Shown in pieces: positions 27,569 to 37,805 of a stretch of DNA of 64,000 nucleotides; the stretch's first letter is position 1; each line of letters starts with the position of its first letter. The notes under the pieces were generated by a model. The model was not told the origin of the DNA, did no database searches, and saw only the letters and a list, made by a program, of their open reading frames with translations. The stretch is from Streptomyces sp. IMTB 2501. GTDB taxonomy: Bacteria; Actinomycetota; Actinomycetes; Streptomycetales; Streptomycetaceae. The translations under genes were made by a program, and so were the position numbers. Where the stretch lies: NCBI RefSeq assembly GCF_001953885.1, contig NZ_MQUS01000025.1, positions 165-64,164 of the forward strand, given 5' to 3'.

Positions 27569-28689
27569 CGGCCGACGGCGCTCCCGGCGCACCGGCGGAC
27601 GCACCGGCCGAGGCCCCGGACAACACGGCCGTGCGATGCGCCCTGTGGCGGGCGCTGCACGTCCGGGCCGACCCGCCTCCGCATGTGCTGGAGGACGAGA
27701 TCGGCCTGCGCATCGCGGATCCCGGCCCCGGCTGGCGTGCCCGCCCCGACATGGATCCGCAGGCCACCCGCGGGTTCCGGGCGGCCGTCGTGGCCCGCGC
27801 CCGGTTCATCGAGGACCTGGTCACCGAGCAGGCCGGCCGGGGTGTCGACCAGTACGTCCTGCTGGGCGCAGGTCTCGACACCTTCGCCCTGCGCGCCCCA
27901 CAGGCCGCGTCCCGGCTGCGCGTCTTCGAGGTCGACCAGCCGGGCCCGCAGGAATGGAAACGCCGGCGTCTGACCGCTCTCGGCTACGGCGTCCCCGACT
28001 GGCTGCACCTGGTGCCGGTCGACTTCGAGGACGGCGCCTGTCCGGCGGATCAGGCCGCAGGAAATGACGGTGCCTCATCAGCGCGGGTGAGCGGGGGCGA
28101 TGGGGGTGCCTCCGCGCGAGGGAAGCCGAGCGTGGGGGAGACGCCGAGCGTGGGGGAGACGCCGAGCGTGGGGGAGACGCCGAGCGTGGGGGAGACGGAA
28201 ACCGACGGCAACGCCGCGGATGGGCGTGCCGGCCCCCGCGGCTGCGACAGGATCCGCCGGGCAGGCCCTGGCGGAGGCACCTGGTGGGAGCAGCTGATCG
28301 CGGCCGGATTCGATCCCGGCCGGCCGGCGGTCGTCGCCTCCAGCGGCGTCACGATGTACCTCACCAAGGAGGCCACGGTCGCGACCCTGCGCCGGCCCGC
28401 CCGGCTGGCCCCCGGCTCGACCCTCGCCATGACCTTCCTGCTGCCGGAGGACCTCGTGGCCGAGGCCGACCGCCCGGGCCTGCGGACCAGCGCCGCCGGG
28501 GCACGGGGCTCGGGCACGCCGTTCCGCAGCTTCTACACCCCCGAGGAGATGCTGAGCCTGGCCCGCGAGGCGGGCTTCGCGGAAGCCCGGCATGTGCCGG
28601 GCACCGTACTCGCCGAGCGGTACTTCACCGGCCGTACCGACGGACTGCGCCCGTCGACCGGGGAGGACCTGCTGCTGGCCACCACGTGA
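27565..28689 (+). CDS. LCM/PPM-type SAM-dependent methyltransferase with repeat insertion
   Basis: This 374-residue protein resembles the TIGR00027/PPM1 family: RFIEDLVTEQAG, QYVLLGAGLDTFALR (SAM motif I), VFEVDQPGPQEWKR and VPVDFE. After an insert it continues ASSGVTMYLTKEATVATLRR and FRSFYTPEEMLSLAREAGF. About 80 residues between VDFEDG and WWEQLIAAGF are unlike the family. They are low-complexity and contain four PSVGET units encoded by an 18-bp tandem repeat. The GTG start overlaps the VOC stop (GTGA) with AAGGA upstream. The substrate is unknown. The insert may form a flexible loop and leave the fold intact. Confidence 0.82.
   Translation: MTADGAPGAPADAPAEAPDNTAVRCALWRALHVRADPPPHVLEDEIGLRIADPGPGWRARPDMDPQATRGFRAAVVARARFIEDLVTEQAGRGVDQYVLLGAGLDTFALRAPQAASRLRVFEVDQPGPQEWKRRRLTALGYGVPDWLHLVPVDFEDGACPADQAAGNDGASSARVSGGDGGASARGKPSVGETPSVGETPSVGETPSVGETETDGNAADGRAGPRGCDRIRRAGPGGGTWWEQLIAAGFDPGRPAVVASSGVTMYLTKEATVATLRRPARLAPGSTLAMTFLLPEDLVAEADRPGLRTSAAGARGSGTPFRSFYTPEEMLSLAREAGFAEARHVPGTVLAERYFTGRTDGLRPSTGEDLLLATT
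28105..28281. repeat. Repeat element inserted in the methyltransferase gene, with terminal inverted repeats
   Basis: GGTGCCTCCGC (28105-28115) and its exact complement GCGGAGGCACC (28271-28281) flank the low-complexity insert. It contains four identical 18-bp units (28125-28142, 28143-28160, 28161-28178, 28179-28196; unit GCCGAGCGTGGGGGAGAC). The length and frame keep the host gene open. From memory it resembles dispersed Streptomyces intergenic repeats; this would need a genome search. Confidence 0.7.
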
Positions 28690-28767
28690 ACCCGCCGTCC
28701 GCTGTTCCGGCCTGACGCCTGCGACACGTCGATACCATGACCGGAACGGCGAGTTGGGGGAGTCCGG

Positions 28768-31197
28768 GTGGAACCGTTGATGGGTATGGCGCTCTCGGCT
28801 GTCAGCACGGTCGTCTCGGGGGCCCTCTCCGGAGCGGGCGGCGAGGCGGGCCGACGGACCTCCGAGCGGCTCTACGACCTGCTGAGCCGGGACCGCCGTG
28901 CCGGGGACAATGCCGAGCTGAACTCCCCTCCGGGAGAAGGCAGTTCACGCCACCCCACCCTCCCCGTCACCGAGGCCGAGCGGACGGCGGCGGCTCGTCA
29001 GCTTCTGGAACTCGCCCACAACTCACCGGAGTTCGCCCGCGAGGTGACCGAGTGGGTCCGTGAGGCCTCATGGCTGTCGCCCCGCACCGTACCCGCCGTG
29101 GCGCACGGCGCCTCCCGCCCGCAGATGCTGCCGCCGACGACGGCCGTGTTCACCGACCGTGCGGAGGTGCTCGCGTGGCTCACGGGACTGCTGGACGAGG
29201 AAGGCCGTACCCCGGGCGCGCCGGCGATCGCCGTGCTCACCGGGCCGGGTGGCATCGGCAAGACAGCCGCCGTGGTCCGGTGCGCCTTCGAGCTGATGGA
29301 CCGGTTTCCCGACGGTGTCCTGTTCGCCGACCTGGCAGGCGCGTCGGACGGTACGGCGCTGCGGCCTTCCGACGTGCTCGCGCGGTTCCTGGAGCGGCTC
29401 GGGGTGCCGGCCGCCATGGTGCCGGGCGACGAGGCGCGGCAGCGGGATCTCTACCTCGACTGCACGGCCGGGCGGCGCATGATCGTCGTACTGGACAACG
29501 CCCGCAGCGACGCCCAGGTCGTTCCGCTGCTCCCGGGGTCCCCGGAGTGTCTGGTGCTGGTGACGAGCCGGTACCGGCCGGGGCTTCTCGTGTCCGGGCA
29601 CGGGGCCCGTCCGTATGCTCTGGGGCCGCTGTCCACCGCGGATGCCGTCACTCTGATCAGGCGGGTCGCCGGCAGCGACCGCCCGCCGGCTCCGGACGCC
29701 GTCGTCCGGGCCGTGGCGGAGGGCACGGGTGGGATTCCCCTCGCCCTGTGCACCACGGGCGCCGGCCTGGCCGTCCGGGAACACCTGACCTGGGAGCGGG
29801 TCGCGCAGCAGCTGTCCGACCGGAGCCACGGCCACCACCTGGGAGGTGCCGTCATGGGAGAACCGGCCCCCGACGCCTCGGCCGATCCCGTCCGCGCCGT
29901 CCAGGACGTCTCCTACGGCGAACTCACCCCCGACTGCGCCGCGTTCTACCGGGCCATCGCGGTGTGGCCCTGGCCGACCGTCACCGTGCTGTGCGCGGCG
30001 CGGGCCGCCGGGGTGAGCGAGGACGAGGGGCGGGCCCTGCTGGAGCGGCTGGCCCGGGTGCATCTCCTGGAGGAGATCGGCGAGGAGCGCTACCGGTTCC
30101 ACGACCTGACCCGGGCGCACGCCCATGGGCTCGCGGTGGCCGAGGACGGGCACGGCCGGATGGCGGCCGCCGTCCGCCGCGTGGCGGTCGCGCATCTGCG
30201 CTTCGCGGCGGGACGGGACTTCCGGGTCATGCCGCTGCGCTGGCGGCTCGGCCCCGCCTACCAGGGGCTCGTCCTCCCGGAGCCCCGCGATCCCGCGGAC
30301 GGCAAGCGAGCCCTGGCCGATCTGCGCGCCGAGCGGGAGAACCTCGCGGCCGTCATCCGGGCCGCCGCACACCACGGCTTCGACGACCTCGTCTGGCAGC
30401 TGTGCGAGGCGATGTGGGGCCTGCACCTGCTGCTCGGCTTCCACGCCCAGTGGATCGACACCCACCTGCTCGGCGTCGAAGCCGCCCGGCGCAGCGCGGC
30501 GGAGTTCGGCGATCCGCGCGCCGTGGGCCGCATGTGGACGCAACTGGCCTTCGCTCACATGGGAGTCGGGCAGGCGGCGGAGGCCGCGGACGCCCTCACG
30601 CAGGCGCGGGCCGCGGACCGGGCCTGCGGCCATCACCGCGGCGAGGCGACCGCCGTCGAGGCGCTGGGGCTGCTCCGCCTCAAGCAGTGGGAGTTCGAGG
30701 CGGCCCAGCGGTGCTTCGAGGAGGCACAGGAGATTCTGCGCCGTATCGGCCCGGGCGAGGACGGACGGGAGGACGTGCCGCGCGCCATGGCCCTGCTGGC
30801 CCACCACATCGGCCGCGCCCAGACCAGGCAGCGCCACTTCCCCGCCGCCGTCGCCCGCTTGAACGACGCCCTGGCGCGGTTCCGCCGGCTGCCGGGCGGC
30901 GGCGATGCCTACAACGCGGGCCGGGTCTACATGAGTCTGGGCGACGCCCACCTGGAGGCGGGGGACGCGGAGCAGGCGCGCGTGTGCCTGGACGAGGCCG
31001 TCAAGGCGATGACCGAGGCGGGCGCGGGGCTGCAACTGGCCGACGCCGTCGAAGCGCGGGCCCGCTGCCACCGACGCTTGGACCGCCCGGTGGAGGAGGC
31101 GGAGGACCTGCGTACTGCGGCCGCGTGCTACGAGGAGCAGGGGAACGAGTTCGGCCTGGTACGCGTACGGGCGCGGCTGGCCGAGCTGGCGGGGTGA
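28768..31197 (+). CDS. STAND-type NTPase with TPR-like C-terminal repeats
   Basis: This 809-residue protein has an N-terminal region (about 1-110) with a short hydrophobic start and no recognised effector. It continues with an NB-ARC-like domain: Walker A GPGGIGKT (159-166), Walker B MIVVLDNA (238-245), sensor LVLVTSRYRP and GGIPLAL. A winged-helix region (~400-470) and C-terminal TPR-like helical repeats (MGVGQAAEAADALTQARA, WEFEAAQRCFEEAQEILR, GDAHLEAGDAEQARVCL) follow. The GTG start has GGGGGAG six bases upstream. It is like AfsR-type regulators lacking the SARP domain, or a signalling STAND. The ligand and output are unknown. Confidence 0.88.
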   Translation: MEPLMGMALSAVSTVVSGALSGAGGEAGRRTSERLYDLLSRDRRAGDNAELNSPPGEGSSRHPTLPVTEAERTAAARQLLELAHNSPEFAREVTEWVREASWLSPRTVPAVAHGASRPQMLPPTTAVFTDRAEVLAWLTGLLDEEGRTPGAPAIAVLTGPGGIGKTAAVVRCAFELMDRFPDGVLFADLAGASDGTALRPSDVLARFLERLGVPAAMVPGDEARQRDLYLDCTAGRRMIVVLDNARSDAQVVPLLPGSPECLVLVTSRYRPGLLVSGHGARPYALGPLSTADAVTLIRRVAGSDRPPAPDAVVRAVAEGTGGIPLALCTTGAGLAVREHLTWERVAQQLSDRSHGHHLGGAVMGEPAPDASADPVRAVQDVSYGELTPDCAAFYRAIAVWPWPTVTVLCAARAAGVSEDEGRALLERLARVHLLEEIGEERYRFHDLTRAHAHGLAVAEDGHGRMAAAVRRVAVAHLRFAAGRDFRVMPLRWRLGPAYQGLVLPEPRDPADGKRALADLRAERENLAAVIRAAAHHGFDDLVWQLCEAMWGLHLLLGFHAQWIDTHLLGVEAARRSAAEFGDPRAVGRMWTQLAFAHMGVGQAAEAADALTQARAADRACGHHRGEATAVEALGLLRLKQWEFEAAQRCFEEAQEILRRIGPGEDGREDVPRAMALLAHHIGRAQTRQRHFPAAVARLNDALARFRRLPGGGDAYNAGRVYMSLGDAHLEAGDAEQARVCLDEAVKAMTEAGAGLQLADAVEARARCHRRLDRPVEEAEDLRTAAACYEEQGNEFGLVRVRARLAELAG

Positions 31198-31206
31198 GGC
31201 TCCGGC

Positions 31207-33009
31207 TCAGGGTGTGAGCGGCTCGACGGCGACCTGATGGGCGGTGGTGCCGGTACGTACGGTGATCCTGGGGACGGCCCGCTCCAGGCTCCGGCCGCTC
31301 GTGAGCCAGGCGTGGAGCGCGGCGGCGTAGGCGGCGGGATCGCACAGGTCGGCCCGCCCGTCGGGGGCCGCGGCGGCGGACAGTCGCACGAGGTCACCGT
31401 CCCGGGTGCGTACGACACAGCGGTCCGGCCCGTCGGCATAGGCGACCAGCCCGCAGTACGGGTAGCGATCGAGCGCCTCCGCCGTCCAGGCGGCCGGCGG
31501 CCCGAGCCGCGGATCGTCCCCGGCCGCGTACCGTACGACGACGTCGGCGATGCCCAGCCGGCCGGTCTCCCGTGTCTCCTCGTCGACCAGTGTGTACGCG
31601 GAGTCGGCGCGCTCCGCCGGTTCGGGCTCGGCACCCGAGACGGCGTACCGGACGACGGAGACCTCCGGCGGATGCGAGCCGATACCGCCGACGAGGACAC
31701 GGACGGGAGCGGTACGGCGGGCGGGCAGGTACGGCGGCAGCGGCAGCGGGTCGAGCAGCGCGGGGCGCTGGTCCGGCTCGGGCAGTTCCATGAGGCCGTA
31801 GAACAGGCGGCGCAGCAGAGCGGCCGACTCGCCCGGTGCCGAACTGGTCTGCTCCGCGAGCTCCTTGTACCGGCCCGGGTCGTGCGCCGCGACGACCTGG
31901 TCGATCTGTGCCCGCAGGCTGCCCCGGCGGACGAGCCGGGGAGCGGTACGGCCGAGGGCGGCGACCGGTGACAGCGGGTCGAGGTCCTGCTCGGGGAACG
32001 CCCCGAGGAGGACGGGGATGCCCAGGGACGCCGCGTAGTAGGTGACGCTCGAATGATCCCCGAGGACGCAGTCGGCGGCGATCAGGGCCTGTCGCCACCC
32101 GTCGAGTGGCGGTATCGCGTCGAGGCCGGCCCGCCGCGCGTTGTCCAGCCAGGCATGGACCTGCCCGGGCCCGTGGCCGTACCAGATGTTCGGATGCAGG
32201 ACCGCGACGGTCCGGTACTCGTCGGCCGGCAGCTCGGCCGAGAGGCGGGACAGCAGCCAGGGCAGCAGATCGTCCGCCTCCGGCTCCGCGGCTCCGCCGA
32301 AGAGGGAACGGGACGCCCAGGTCGAGCTGACGACGATCAGCCGCTGGCCGGGGCCCACGCCCAACGCACGGCGGAATGCGGCGCGTCGGGGGAGCGCGGC
32401 GAGGATGCGGTCGTAGCACGGGTCCCCGGCGAGCACCGCGGTGGGCGCCGCCTCCGGACAGGCCGAGCGCAGCCGCTCCAGCTGTTCGGGGTGGGACAGG
32501 ACGGTGGCGGTGGCGAGGGGACGACCGTCTTCCAGGAGCCAGTCGGGCGACAGCCCGAAGACGGGCGGCGAGGACGAGGGCGACGGGTGTCCGGTGTCCG
32601 GTGTCCGGTGTCCGGTGTCCGGTGTAGAGAGCCTCTTATTGTATCCGACCCCGTGTGACAGCACGGCCAACTTGCCTTGTACGGACGCCAGTTCACCGCC
32701 ATAGCTGGCGGACACCACCAGGTCGAACGGCGTCTCCTTGGCCTGCTCCCAGGGCAGGACCGGCAGCCCCGCCCGTGCCAGCAGCTCGGGCACTCCGGCG
32801 AGGAACGGGGACGAGCCGGTGCAGGTGGCGGTCATCTGGACGCGCAGGTCGCCGTCGAACAGCGGGAGTACGTCCAGCAGTCGCGTAGCCGACGTCACGT
32901 TGTGCACGATGAACAGCACACGGCGGCACCCCACCCGCGTGACCCATCGCTCCGCATCCTCACCCACCGGCACGCGCACCCGCGCTGCCCCACCCGTCAC
33001 GGGGTTCAC
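31207..33009 (-). CDS. GT-B/CDP-glycerol-transferase-like protein of unknown substrate
   Basis: This 600-residue protein has an N-terminal Rossmann-like domain (VLFIVHNVTSATRLLDVLPLF), LSHGVGYNK, and then HPEQLERLR and AGDPCYDRILA. The C-terminal half of the transferase fold has RLIVVSSTWASRSLF, HPNIWYGHG, and LIAADCVLGDHSSVTYYAASLGIPVLL, which resembles the acceptor end of CDP-glycerol glycerophosphotransferases and GT-B enzymes. A ~150-residue C-terminal tail has no recognised family. Its GTG start lies one base after the sdaA stop, so it joins the glycine-riboswitch operon. Translational coupling is inferred. It carries a 7-bp tandem repeat (32586-32626). Confidence 0.7.
   Translation of the reverse strand: MNPVTGGAARVRVPVGEDAERWVTRVGCRRVLFIVHNVTSATRLLDVLPLFDGDLRVQMTATCTGSSPFLAGVPELLARAGLPVLPWEQAKETPFDLVVSASYGGELASVQGKLAVLSHGVGYNKRLSTPDTGHRTPDTGHPSPSSSPPVFGLSPDWLLEDGRPLATATVLSHPEQLERLRSACPEAAPTAVLAGDPCYDRILAALPRRAAFRRALGVGPGQRLIVVSSTWASRSLFGGAAEPEADDLLPWLLSRLSAELPADEYRTVAVLHPNIWYGHGPGQVHAWLDNARRAGLDAIPPLDGWRQALIAADCVLGDHSSVTYYAASLGIPVLLGAFPEQDLDPLSPVAALGRTAPRLVRRGSLRAQIDQVVAAHDPGRYKELAEQTSSAPGESAALLRRLFYGLMELPEPDQRPALLDPLPLPPYLPARRTAPVRVLVGGIGSHPPEVSVVRYAVSGAEPEPAERADSAYTLVDEETRETGRLGIADVVVRYAAGDDPRLGPPAAWTAEALDRYPYCGLVAYADGPDRCVVRTRDGDLVRLSAAAAPDGRADLCDPAAYAAALHAWLTSGRSLERAVPRITVRTGTTAHQVAVEPLTP
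32586..32626. repeat. Heptanucleotide tandem repeat inside the GT-B-like gene
   Basis: Five complete GGTGTCC units (32586-32620) and a partial sixth (GGTGTA) run in tandem. The encoded segment is the sevenfold-periodic TPDTGHRTPDTGH. Because 7 is not a multiple of 3, loss or gain of one unit changes the reading frame. Confidence 0.9.
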
Positions 33010-33010
33010 C

Positions 33011-34378
<1,368 letters not shown>

Positions 34379-34473
34379 GGTCACTCCTCAGGAAACAGGG
34401 GGTGGTGGGGCACCCTCCGGCACCTTCCGGCGCTCTGCGTCGGGTGCCCCACCGGGGACTTACTCGGCCGGAC

Positions 34474-35742
34474 CTACTTGTTCAGGCCCGGGTACAGCGG
34501 GTGCTTGCCGGCGAGCGCCTTCACGCGCGCCTTGAGGGCCTCGGCGTCGTAGGACGGCTTCAGCGCCTCGGCGATCACGTCCGCGACCTCGGCGAAGTCC
34601 TCGGCCGTGAAGCCGCGGGTCGCGAGGGCGGGCGTACCGATCCGCAGACCCGACGTGACCATCGGGGGACGCGGGTCGTTCGGGACCGCGTTGCGGTTGA
34701 CCGTGATGCCGACCTCGTGGAGCCGGTCCTCGGCCTGCTGGCCGTCCAGCTCGGACTCGCGCAGGTCGACCAGGATCAGGTGTACGTCCGTGCCGCCGGA
34801 CAGCACGTTCACCCCGGCCTCGCGGGCGTCCGCCGCCGTCAGCCGCTCGGCGAGGATGCGGGCACCGTCCACGGTACGACGCTGGCGCTCCTTGAAGTCC
34901 TCCGAGGCCGCGACCTTGAAGGAGACCGCCTTGGCCGCGATCACGTGCTCCAGGGGGCCGCCCTGGAAACCGGGGAAGACCGCCGAGTTCAGCTTCTTCG
35001 CGAAGTCCTTGTTGCGCGCGAGGATGATGCCGCCGCGCGGGCCGCCGAGCGTCTTGTGGGTCGTGGAGGTGACCACGTCCGCGAACGGCACCGGGTTGGC
35101 GTGCAGACCGGCCGCGACCAGGCCCGCGAAGTGCGCCATGTCGACCCACAGGTACGCCTCGACCTCGTCGGCGATCCGGCGGAACTCGGCGAAGTCCAGC
35201 TCACGCGGGTACGCCGACCAGCCCGCGATGATCACCTTCGGGCGGTGCTCCTTGGCGAGCCGCTCCAGCTCGGCCATGTCGACCAGGCCGGTCCCGGCGT
35301 CCACGTGGTAGGCGACCACGTTGAACTGCTTGCCGGAGAAGTTCAGGCGCATCCCGTGGGTCAGGTGGCCGCCGTGCGCGAGGTCCAGGCCGAGGATGGT
35401 GTCCCCGGGCTGGGCCAGCGCGAACAGGGCCGCCTGGTTGGCGGAGGCGCCGGAGTGGGGCTGCACATTGGCGTACTCGGCGCCGAACAGCTCCTTGACC
35501 CGGTCGATGGCGATCTGCTCGGCGACGTCGACGTGCTCGCAGCCGCCGTAGTAGCGGCGGCCCGGGTAGCCCTCGGCGTACTTGTTGGTGAGGACCGAGC
35601 CCTGCGCCTCCATCACCGCGAGCGGCGCGAAGTTCTCGGAGGCGATCATCTCCAGCGTGGACTGCTGGCGATGCAACTCGGCGTCGACCGCGGCGGCGAT
35701 CTCCGGGTCCAGCTCGTGCAGGGACGTGTTCAGGACAGTCAT
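34474..35742 (-). CDS. glyA: Serine hydroxymethyltransferase
   Basis: This 422-residue PLP enzyme has the SHMT signature ASENFAP, NVQPHSGASANQAAL, HGGHLTHG, VDMAHFAGLVAAG, and the PLP lysine in STTHKTLGGPRGG (Lys230). It interconverts serine and glycine with tetrahydrofolate. Its ribosome-binding site GAGGAG overlaps the stop codon region of gcvH 14 bp upstream. With gcvT and gcvH it links glycine cleavage to serine formation. Confidence 0.97.
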   Translation of the reverse strand: MTVLNTSLHELDPEIAAAVDAELHRQQSTLEMIASENFAPLAVMEAQGSVLTNKYAEGYPGRRYYGGCEHVDVAEQIAIDRVKELFGAEYANVQPHSGASANQAALFALAQPGDTILGLDLAHGGHLTHGMRLNFSGKQFNVVAYHVDAGTGLVDMAELERLAKEHRPKVIIAGWSAYPRELDFAEFRRIADEVEAYLWVDMAHFAGLVAAGLHANPVPFADVVTSTTHKTLGGPRGGIILARNKDFAKKLNSAVFPGFQGGPLEHVIAAKAVSFKVAASEDFKERQRRTVDGARILAERLTAADAREAGVNVLSGGTDVHLILVDLRESELDGQQAEDRLHEVGITVNRNAVPNDPRPPMVTSGLRIGTPALATRGFTAEDFAEVADVIAEALKPSYDAEALKARVKALAGKHPLYPGLNK

Positions 35743-35756
35743 ACGGCTACGACTCC

Positions 35757-36134
35757 TCAGCCGGCGGAAAAGGCGGTGTACTCGTCGGCGGAGAGCAGCT
35801 CGGCCGGCTCCTCCGCCACGCGTACCTTGAACAGCCAGCCGCCCTCGAAGGGGGCGGAGTTCACCAGCGACGGGTCGTTGACGACGTCCTCGTTGACCTC
35901 GGTGACCTCACCGGTGACCGGCGAGTACAGGTCGGAGACCGACTTGGTCGACTCCAGTTCGCCACAGGTCTCGCCCGCGGTCACGGTGGAGCCGGCCTCG
36001 GGGAGCTGGACGAAGACGACATCGCCGAGCGCGTTGGCCGCGTGCTCCGTGATGCCGACCGTCGACACGCCGTCCGCGGCGGCCGACAGCCACTCGTGCT
36101 CCTTGCTGTAACGCAGCTGCTGGGGGTTGCTCAT
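35757..36134 (-). CDS. gcvH: Glycine cleavage system H protein
   Basis: The 125-residue protein has the lipoyl-carrier fold with the lipoylation site in ELESTKSVSDLYSP (Lys64) and typical flanks EHEWLSAAADGVSTVGITEHA and NDPSLVNSAPFEGGWLFKV. It shuttles the aminomethyl group between the P, T and L proteins. AGGAG precedes the ATG by ten bases. It sits between gcvT and glyA; the P protein gene is not in the window. Confidence 0.96.
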   Translation of the reverse strand: MSNPQQLRYSKEHEWLSAAADGVSTVGITEHAANALGDVVFVQLPEAGSTVTAGETCGELESTKSVSDLYSPVTGEVTEVNEDVVNDPSLVNSAPFEGGWLFKVRVAEEPAELLSADEYTAFSAG

Positions 36135-36255
36135 GGCCTGAATTCTCCTGTACGCGCGTGAATGCTGATGAAGGGGGACTGCTGGAGACGCACGCGAGCA
36201 GCGGTGATGTGCCCGACGTCACGTCCTGGGGCAGCGGCTCGGGGCTACGACGGTG

Positions 36256-37374
36256 TCACTTCTGGCGCTTGTAGAACGGCAGCGCCACGACCTCGTACGG
36301 CTCGTGGCTGCCCCGGATGTCCACGCCGACGCCCGTGGTGCCCGGCGCCGCGTGCGCCGCGTCGACGTAGGCCATCGCGATCGGCTTGCCCAGGGTGGGG
36401 GAGGGGGCGCCGGAGGTGACCTCGCCGATCACCGCGCCGTCCGCGACGACGGCGTACCCGGCGCGCGGGACCCGGCGGCCCTCGGCGATCAGCCCGACGA
36501 GCACCCGCGGCGGGTTTTCCTGCGCGCGGGAAGCGGCCGCGGACAGCGCCTCGCGCCCGACGAAGTCACCCTCCTTCTCGAACTTCACGACTCGGCCGAG
36601 CCCGGCGTCGAAGGGGGTGAGCGAGGTGGTCAGCTCGTGCCCGTACAGCGGCATGCCCGCCTCCAGGCGCAGCGTGTCCCGGCAGGACAGGCCGCACGGG
36701 ACCAGGCCGACGCCCTCGCCGGCCTTGGTCAGCGCCTGCCACAGCTCCACGGCGTGCTCGGGCTTCACGAACAGCTCGAAGCCGTCCTCGCCGGTGTACC
36801 CGGTGCGGGCGATCAGGGCCGGGACGCCGGCGACCGTGCCGGGCAGACCGGCGTAGTACTTCAAGCCGTCGAGGTCGGCGTCGGTGAGGGACTTCAGGAT
36901 GCCGGGGGACTCCGGGCCCTGGACGGCGATGAGGGCGTACGCGTCCCGGTCGTCGCGCACCTCGGCGTCGAAACCGGCGGAACGCTCGGTGAGCGCGTCC
37001 AGCACCACCTGGGCGTTGGAGGCGTTGGCGACCACCATGTACTCGGTCTCGGCCAGCCGGTAGACGATCAGGTCGTCCAGGATGCCGCCGTCGGCCCGGC
37101 AGATCATGGTGTAGCGGGCGCGGCCGACACCGACGGAGGCGATGTTGCCGACCAGGGCGAAGTTCAGGAAGGCGGCCGCCTCGGCGCCGGTCACCGTGAT
37201 CTCGCCCATGTGGGAGAGGTCGAACAGGCCGGCCTTCGTCCGCACCGCGACATGCTCGTCGCGCTCGGAGCCGTAGCGCAGGGGCATGTCCCAGCCGGCG
37301 AAGTCGGTCATCGTCGCACCGAGCGAGCGATGCAGCGCATCCAGCGCGGTGTGGCGGAGTTCGGTACTGCTCAT
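36256..37374 (-). CDS. gcvT: Glycine cleavage system T protein (aminomethyltransferase)
   Basis: The 372-residue protein has the GcvT fold: DFAGWDMPLRYG, GLFDLSHMGEITVTG, YTMICRADGGILDDLIVYRL, ARTGYTGEDGFELFVKPE, GLSCRDTLRLEAGMPLYGHEL. It passes the methylene group to tetrahydrofolate and releases ammonia. The start is placed at 37374 (MSSTELRHTALDALH); upstream frame is riboswitch RNA. It is the first gene of the operon. Confidence 0.96.
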   Translation of the reverse strand: MSSTELRHTALDALHRSLGATMTDFAGWDMPLRYGSERDEHVAVRTKAGLFDLSHMGEITVTGAEAAAFLNFALVGNIASVGVGRARYTMICRADGGILDDLIVYRLAETEYMVVANASNAQVVLDALTERSAGFDAEVRDDRDAYALIAVQGPESPGILKSLTDADLDGLKYYAGLPGTVAGVPALIARTGYTGEDGFELFVKPEHAVELWQALTKAGEGVGLVPCGLSCRDTLRLEAGMPLYGHELTTSLTPFDAGLGRVVKFEKEGDFVGREALSAAASRAQENPPRVLVGLIAEGRRVPRAGYAVVADGAVIGEVTSGAPSPTLGKPIAMAYVDAAHAAPGTTGVGVDIRGSHEPYEVVALPFYKRQK

Positions 37375-37407
37375 CGGTCGGTCGTCTCCCAGGAAGGCAG
37401 AACAGGC

Positions 37408-37421
37408 GAGGAACGTTCCTC
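37408..37421 (-). promoter_or_regulatory. Perfect palindrome between riboswitch and gcvT
   Basis: GAGGAACGTTCCTC is a 14-bp perfect palindrome 34 bases before gcvT. In the transcript it can fold and may be part of the riboswitch expression platform; alternatively it is a DNA operator. Confidence 0.4.
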
Positions 37422-37622
37422 CCCATCTGTCATCGGAACCTGAGAGGTTCGCCGGGACCGCCACAGGGACGATCACGGCTTGCACCTTGGGTGGAGCCAC
37501 TGACACAGCGGCCCGCTTTTCAGATGTGCCTCGCCCGCGCGGTAACGGGGCCTGAGAGATTCAAGGGAGGGACTTGCTCCTTCGGCGCCCCAGCGAAGAC
37601 TGCTGGGGACTCTCCCGCGCGG
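37422..37622 (-). ncRNA. Tandem glycine riboswitch
   Basis: Read on the minus strand, two aptamers follow each other. The first has GGGAGAGTCC... GGGGCGCCGAAGGAGCAAG... AATCTCTCAGG. The second has GGTGCAAGCCGTG... and ACCTCTCAGG. These match the glycine aptamer core (GAGAG / CGCCGAAGGAGCAA / CTCTCAGG). The segment lies directly upstream of gcvT, which fits its known role of switching on glycine cleavage genes when glycine is bound. It is followed by the palindrome at 37408-37421. I did not identify a certain terminator. Confidence 0.93.
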
Positions 37623-37805
37623 ATTCAAACGGCCGGTATGCAGTTGGCGGGCACATCATTGCACGCCGCACCCCCGCCCGTCAGGGCCACATCTGTAACC
37701 GACCTGTGGCAGTACGCGCACCGAACCGCCGACGACCGTCCATTACCTTCCCTTTACATTAATCGGGCATGGGGATTACCAGGCCGACAGGGGAGGACGA
37801 TCACG

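Noticed and set aside
28125..28196. Four 18-bp repeats as a CRISPR array
   Set aside because: There are no spacers between units, and they are inside a coding gene.
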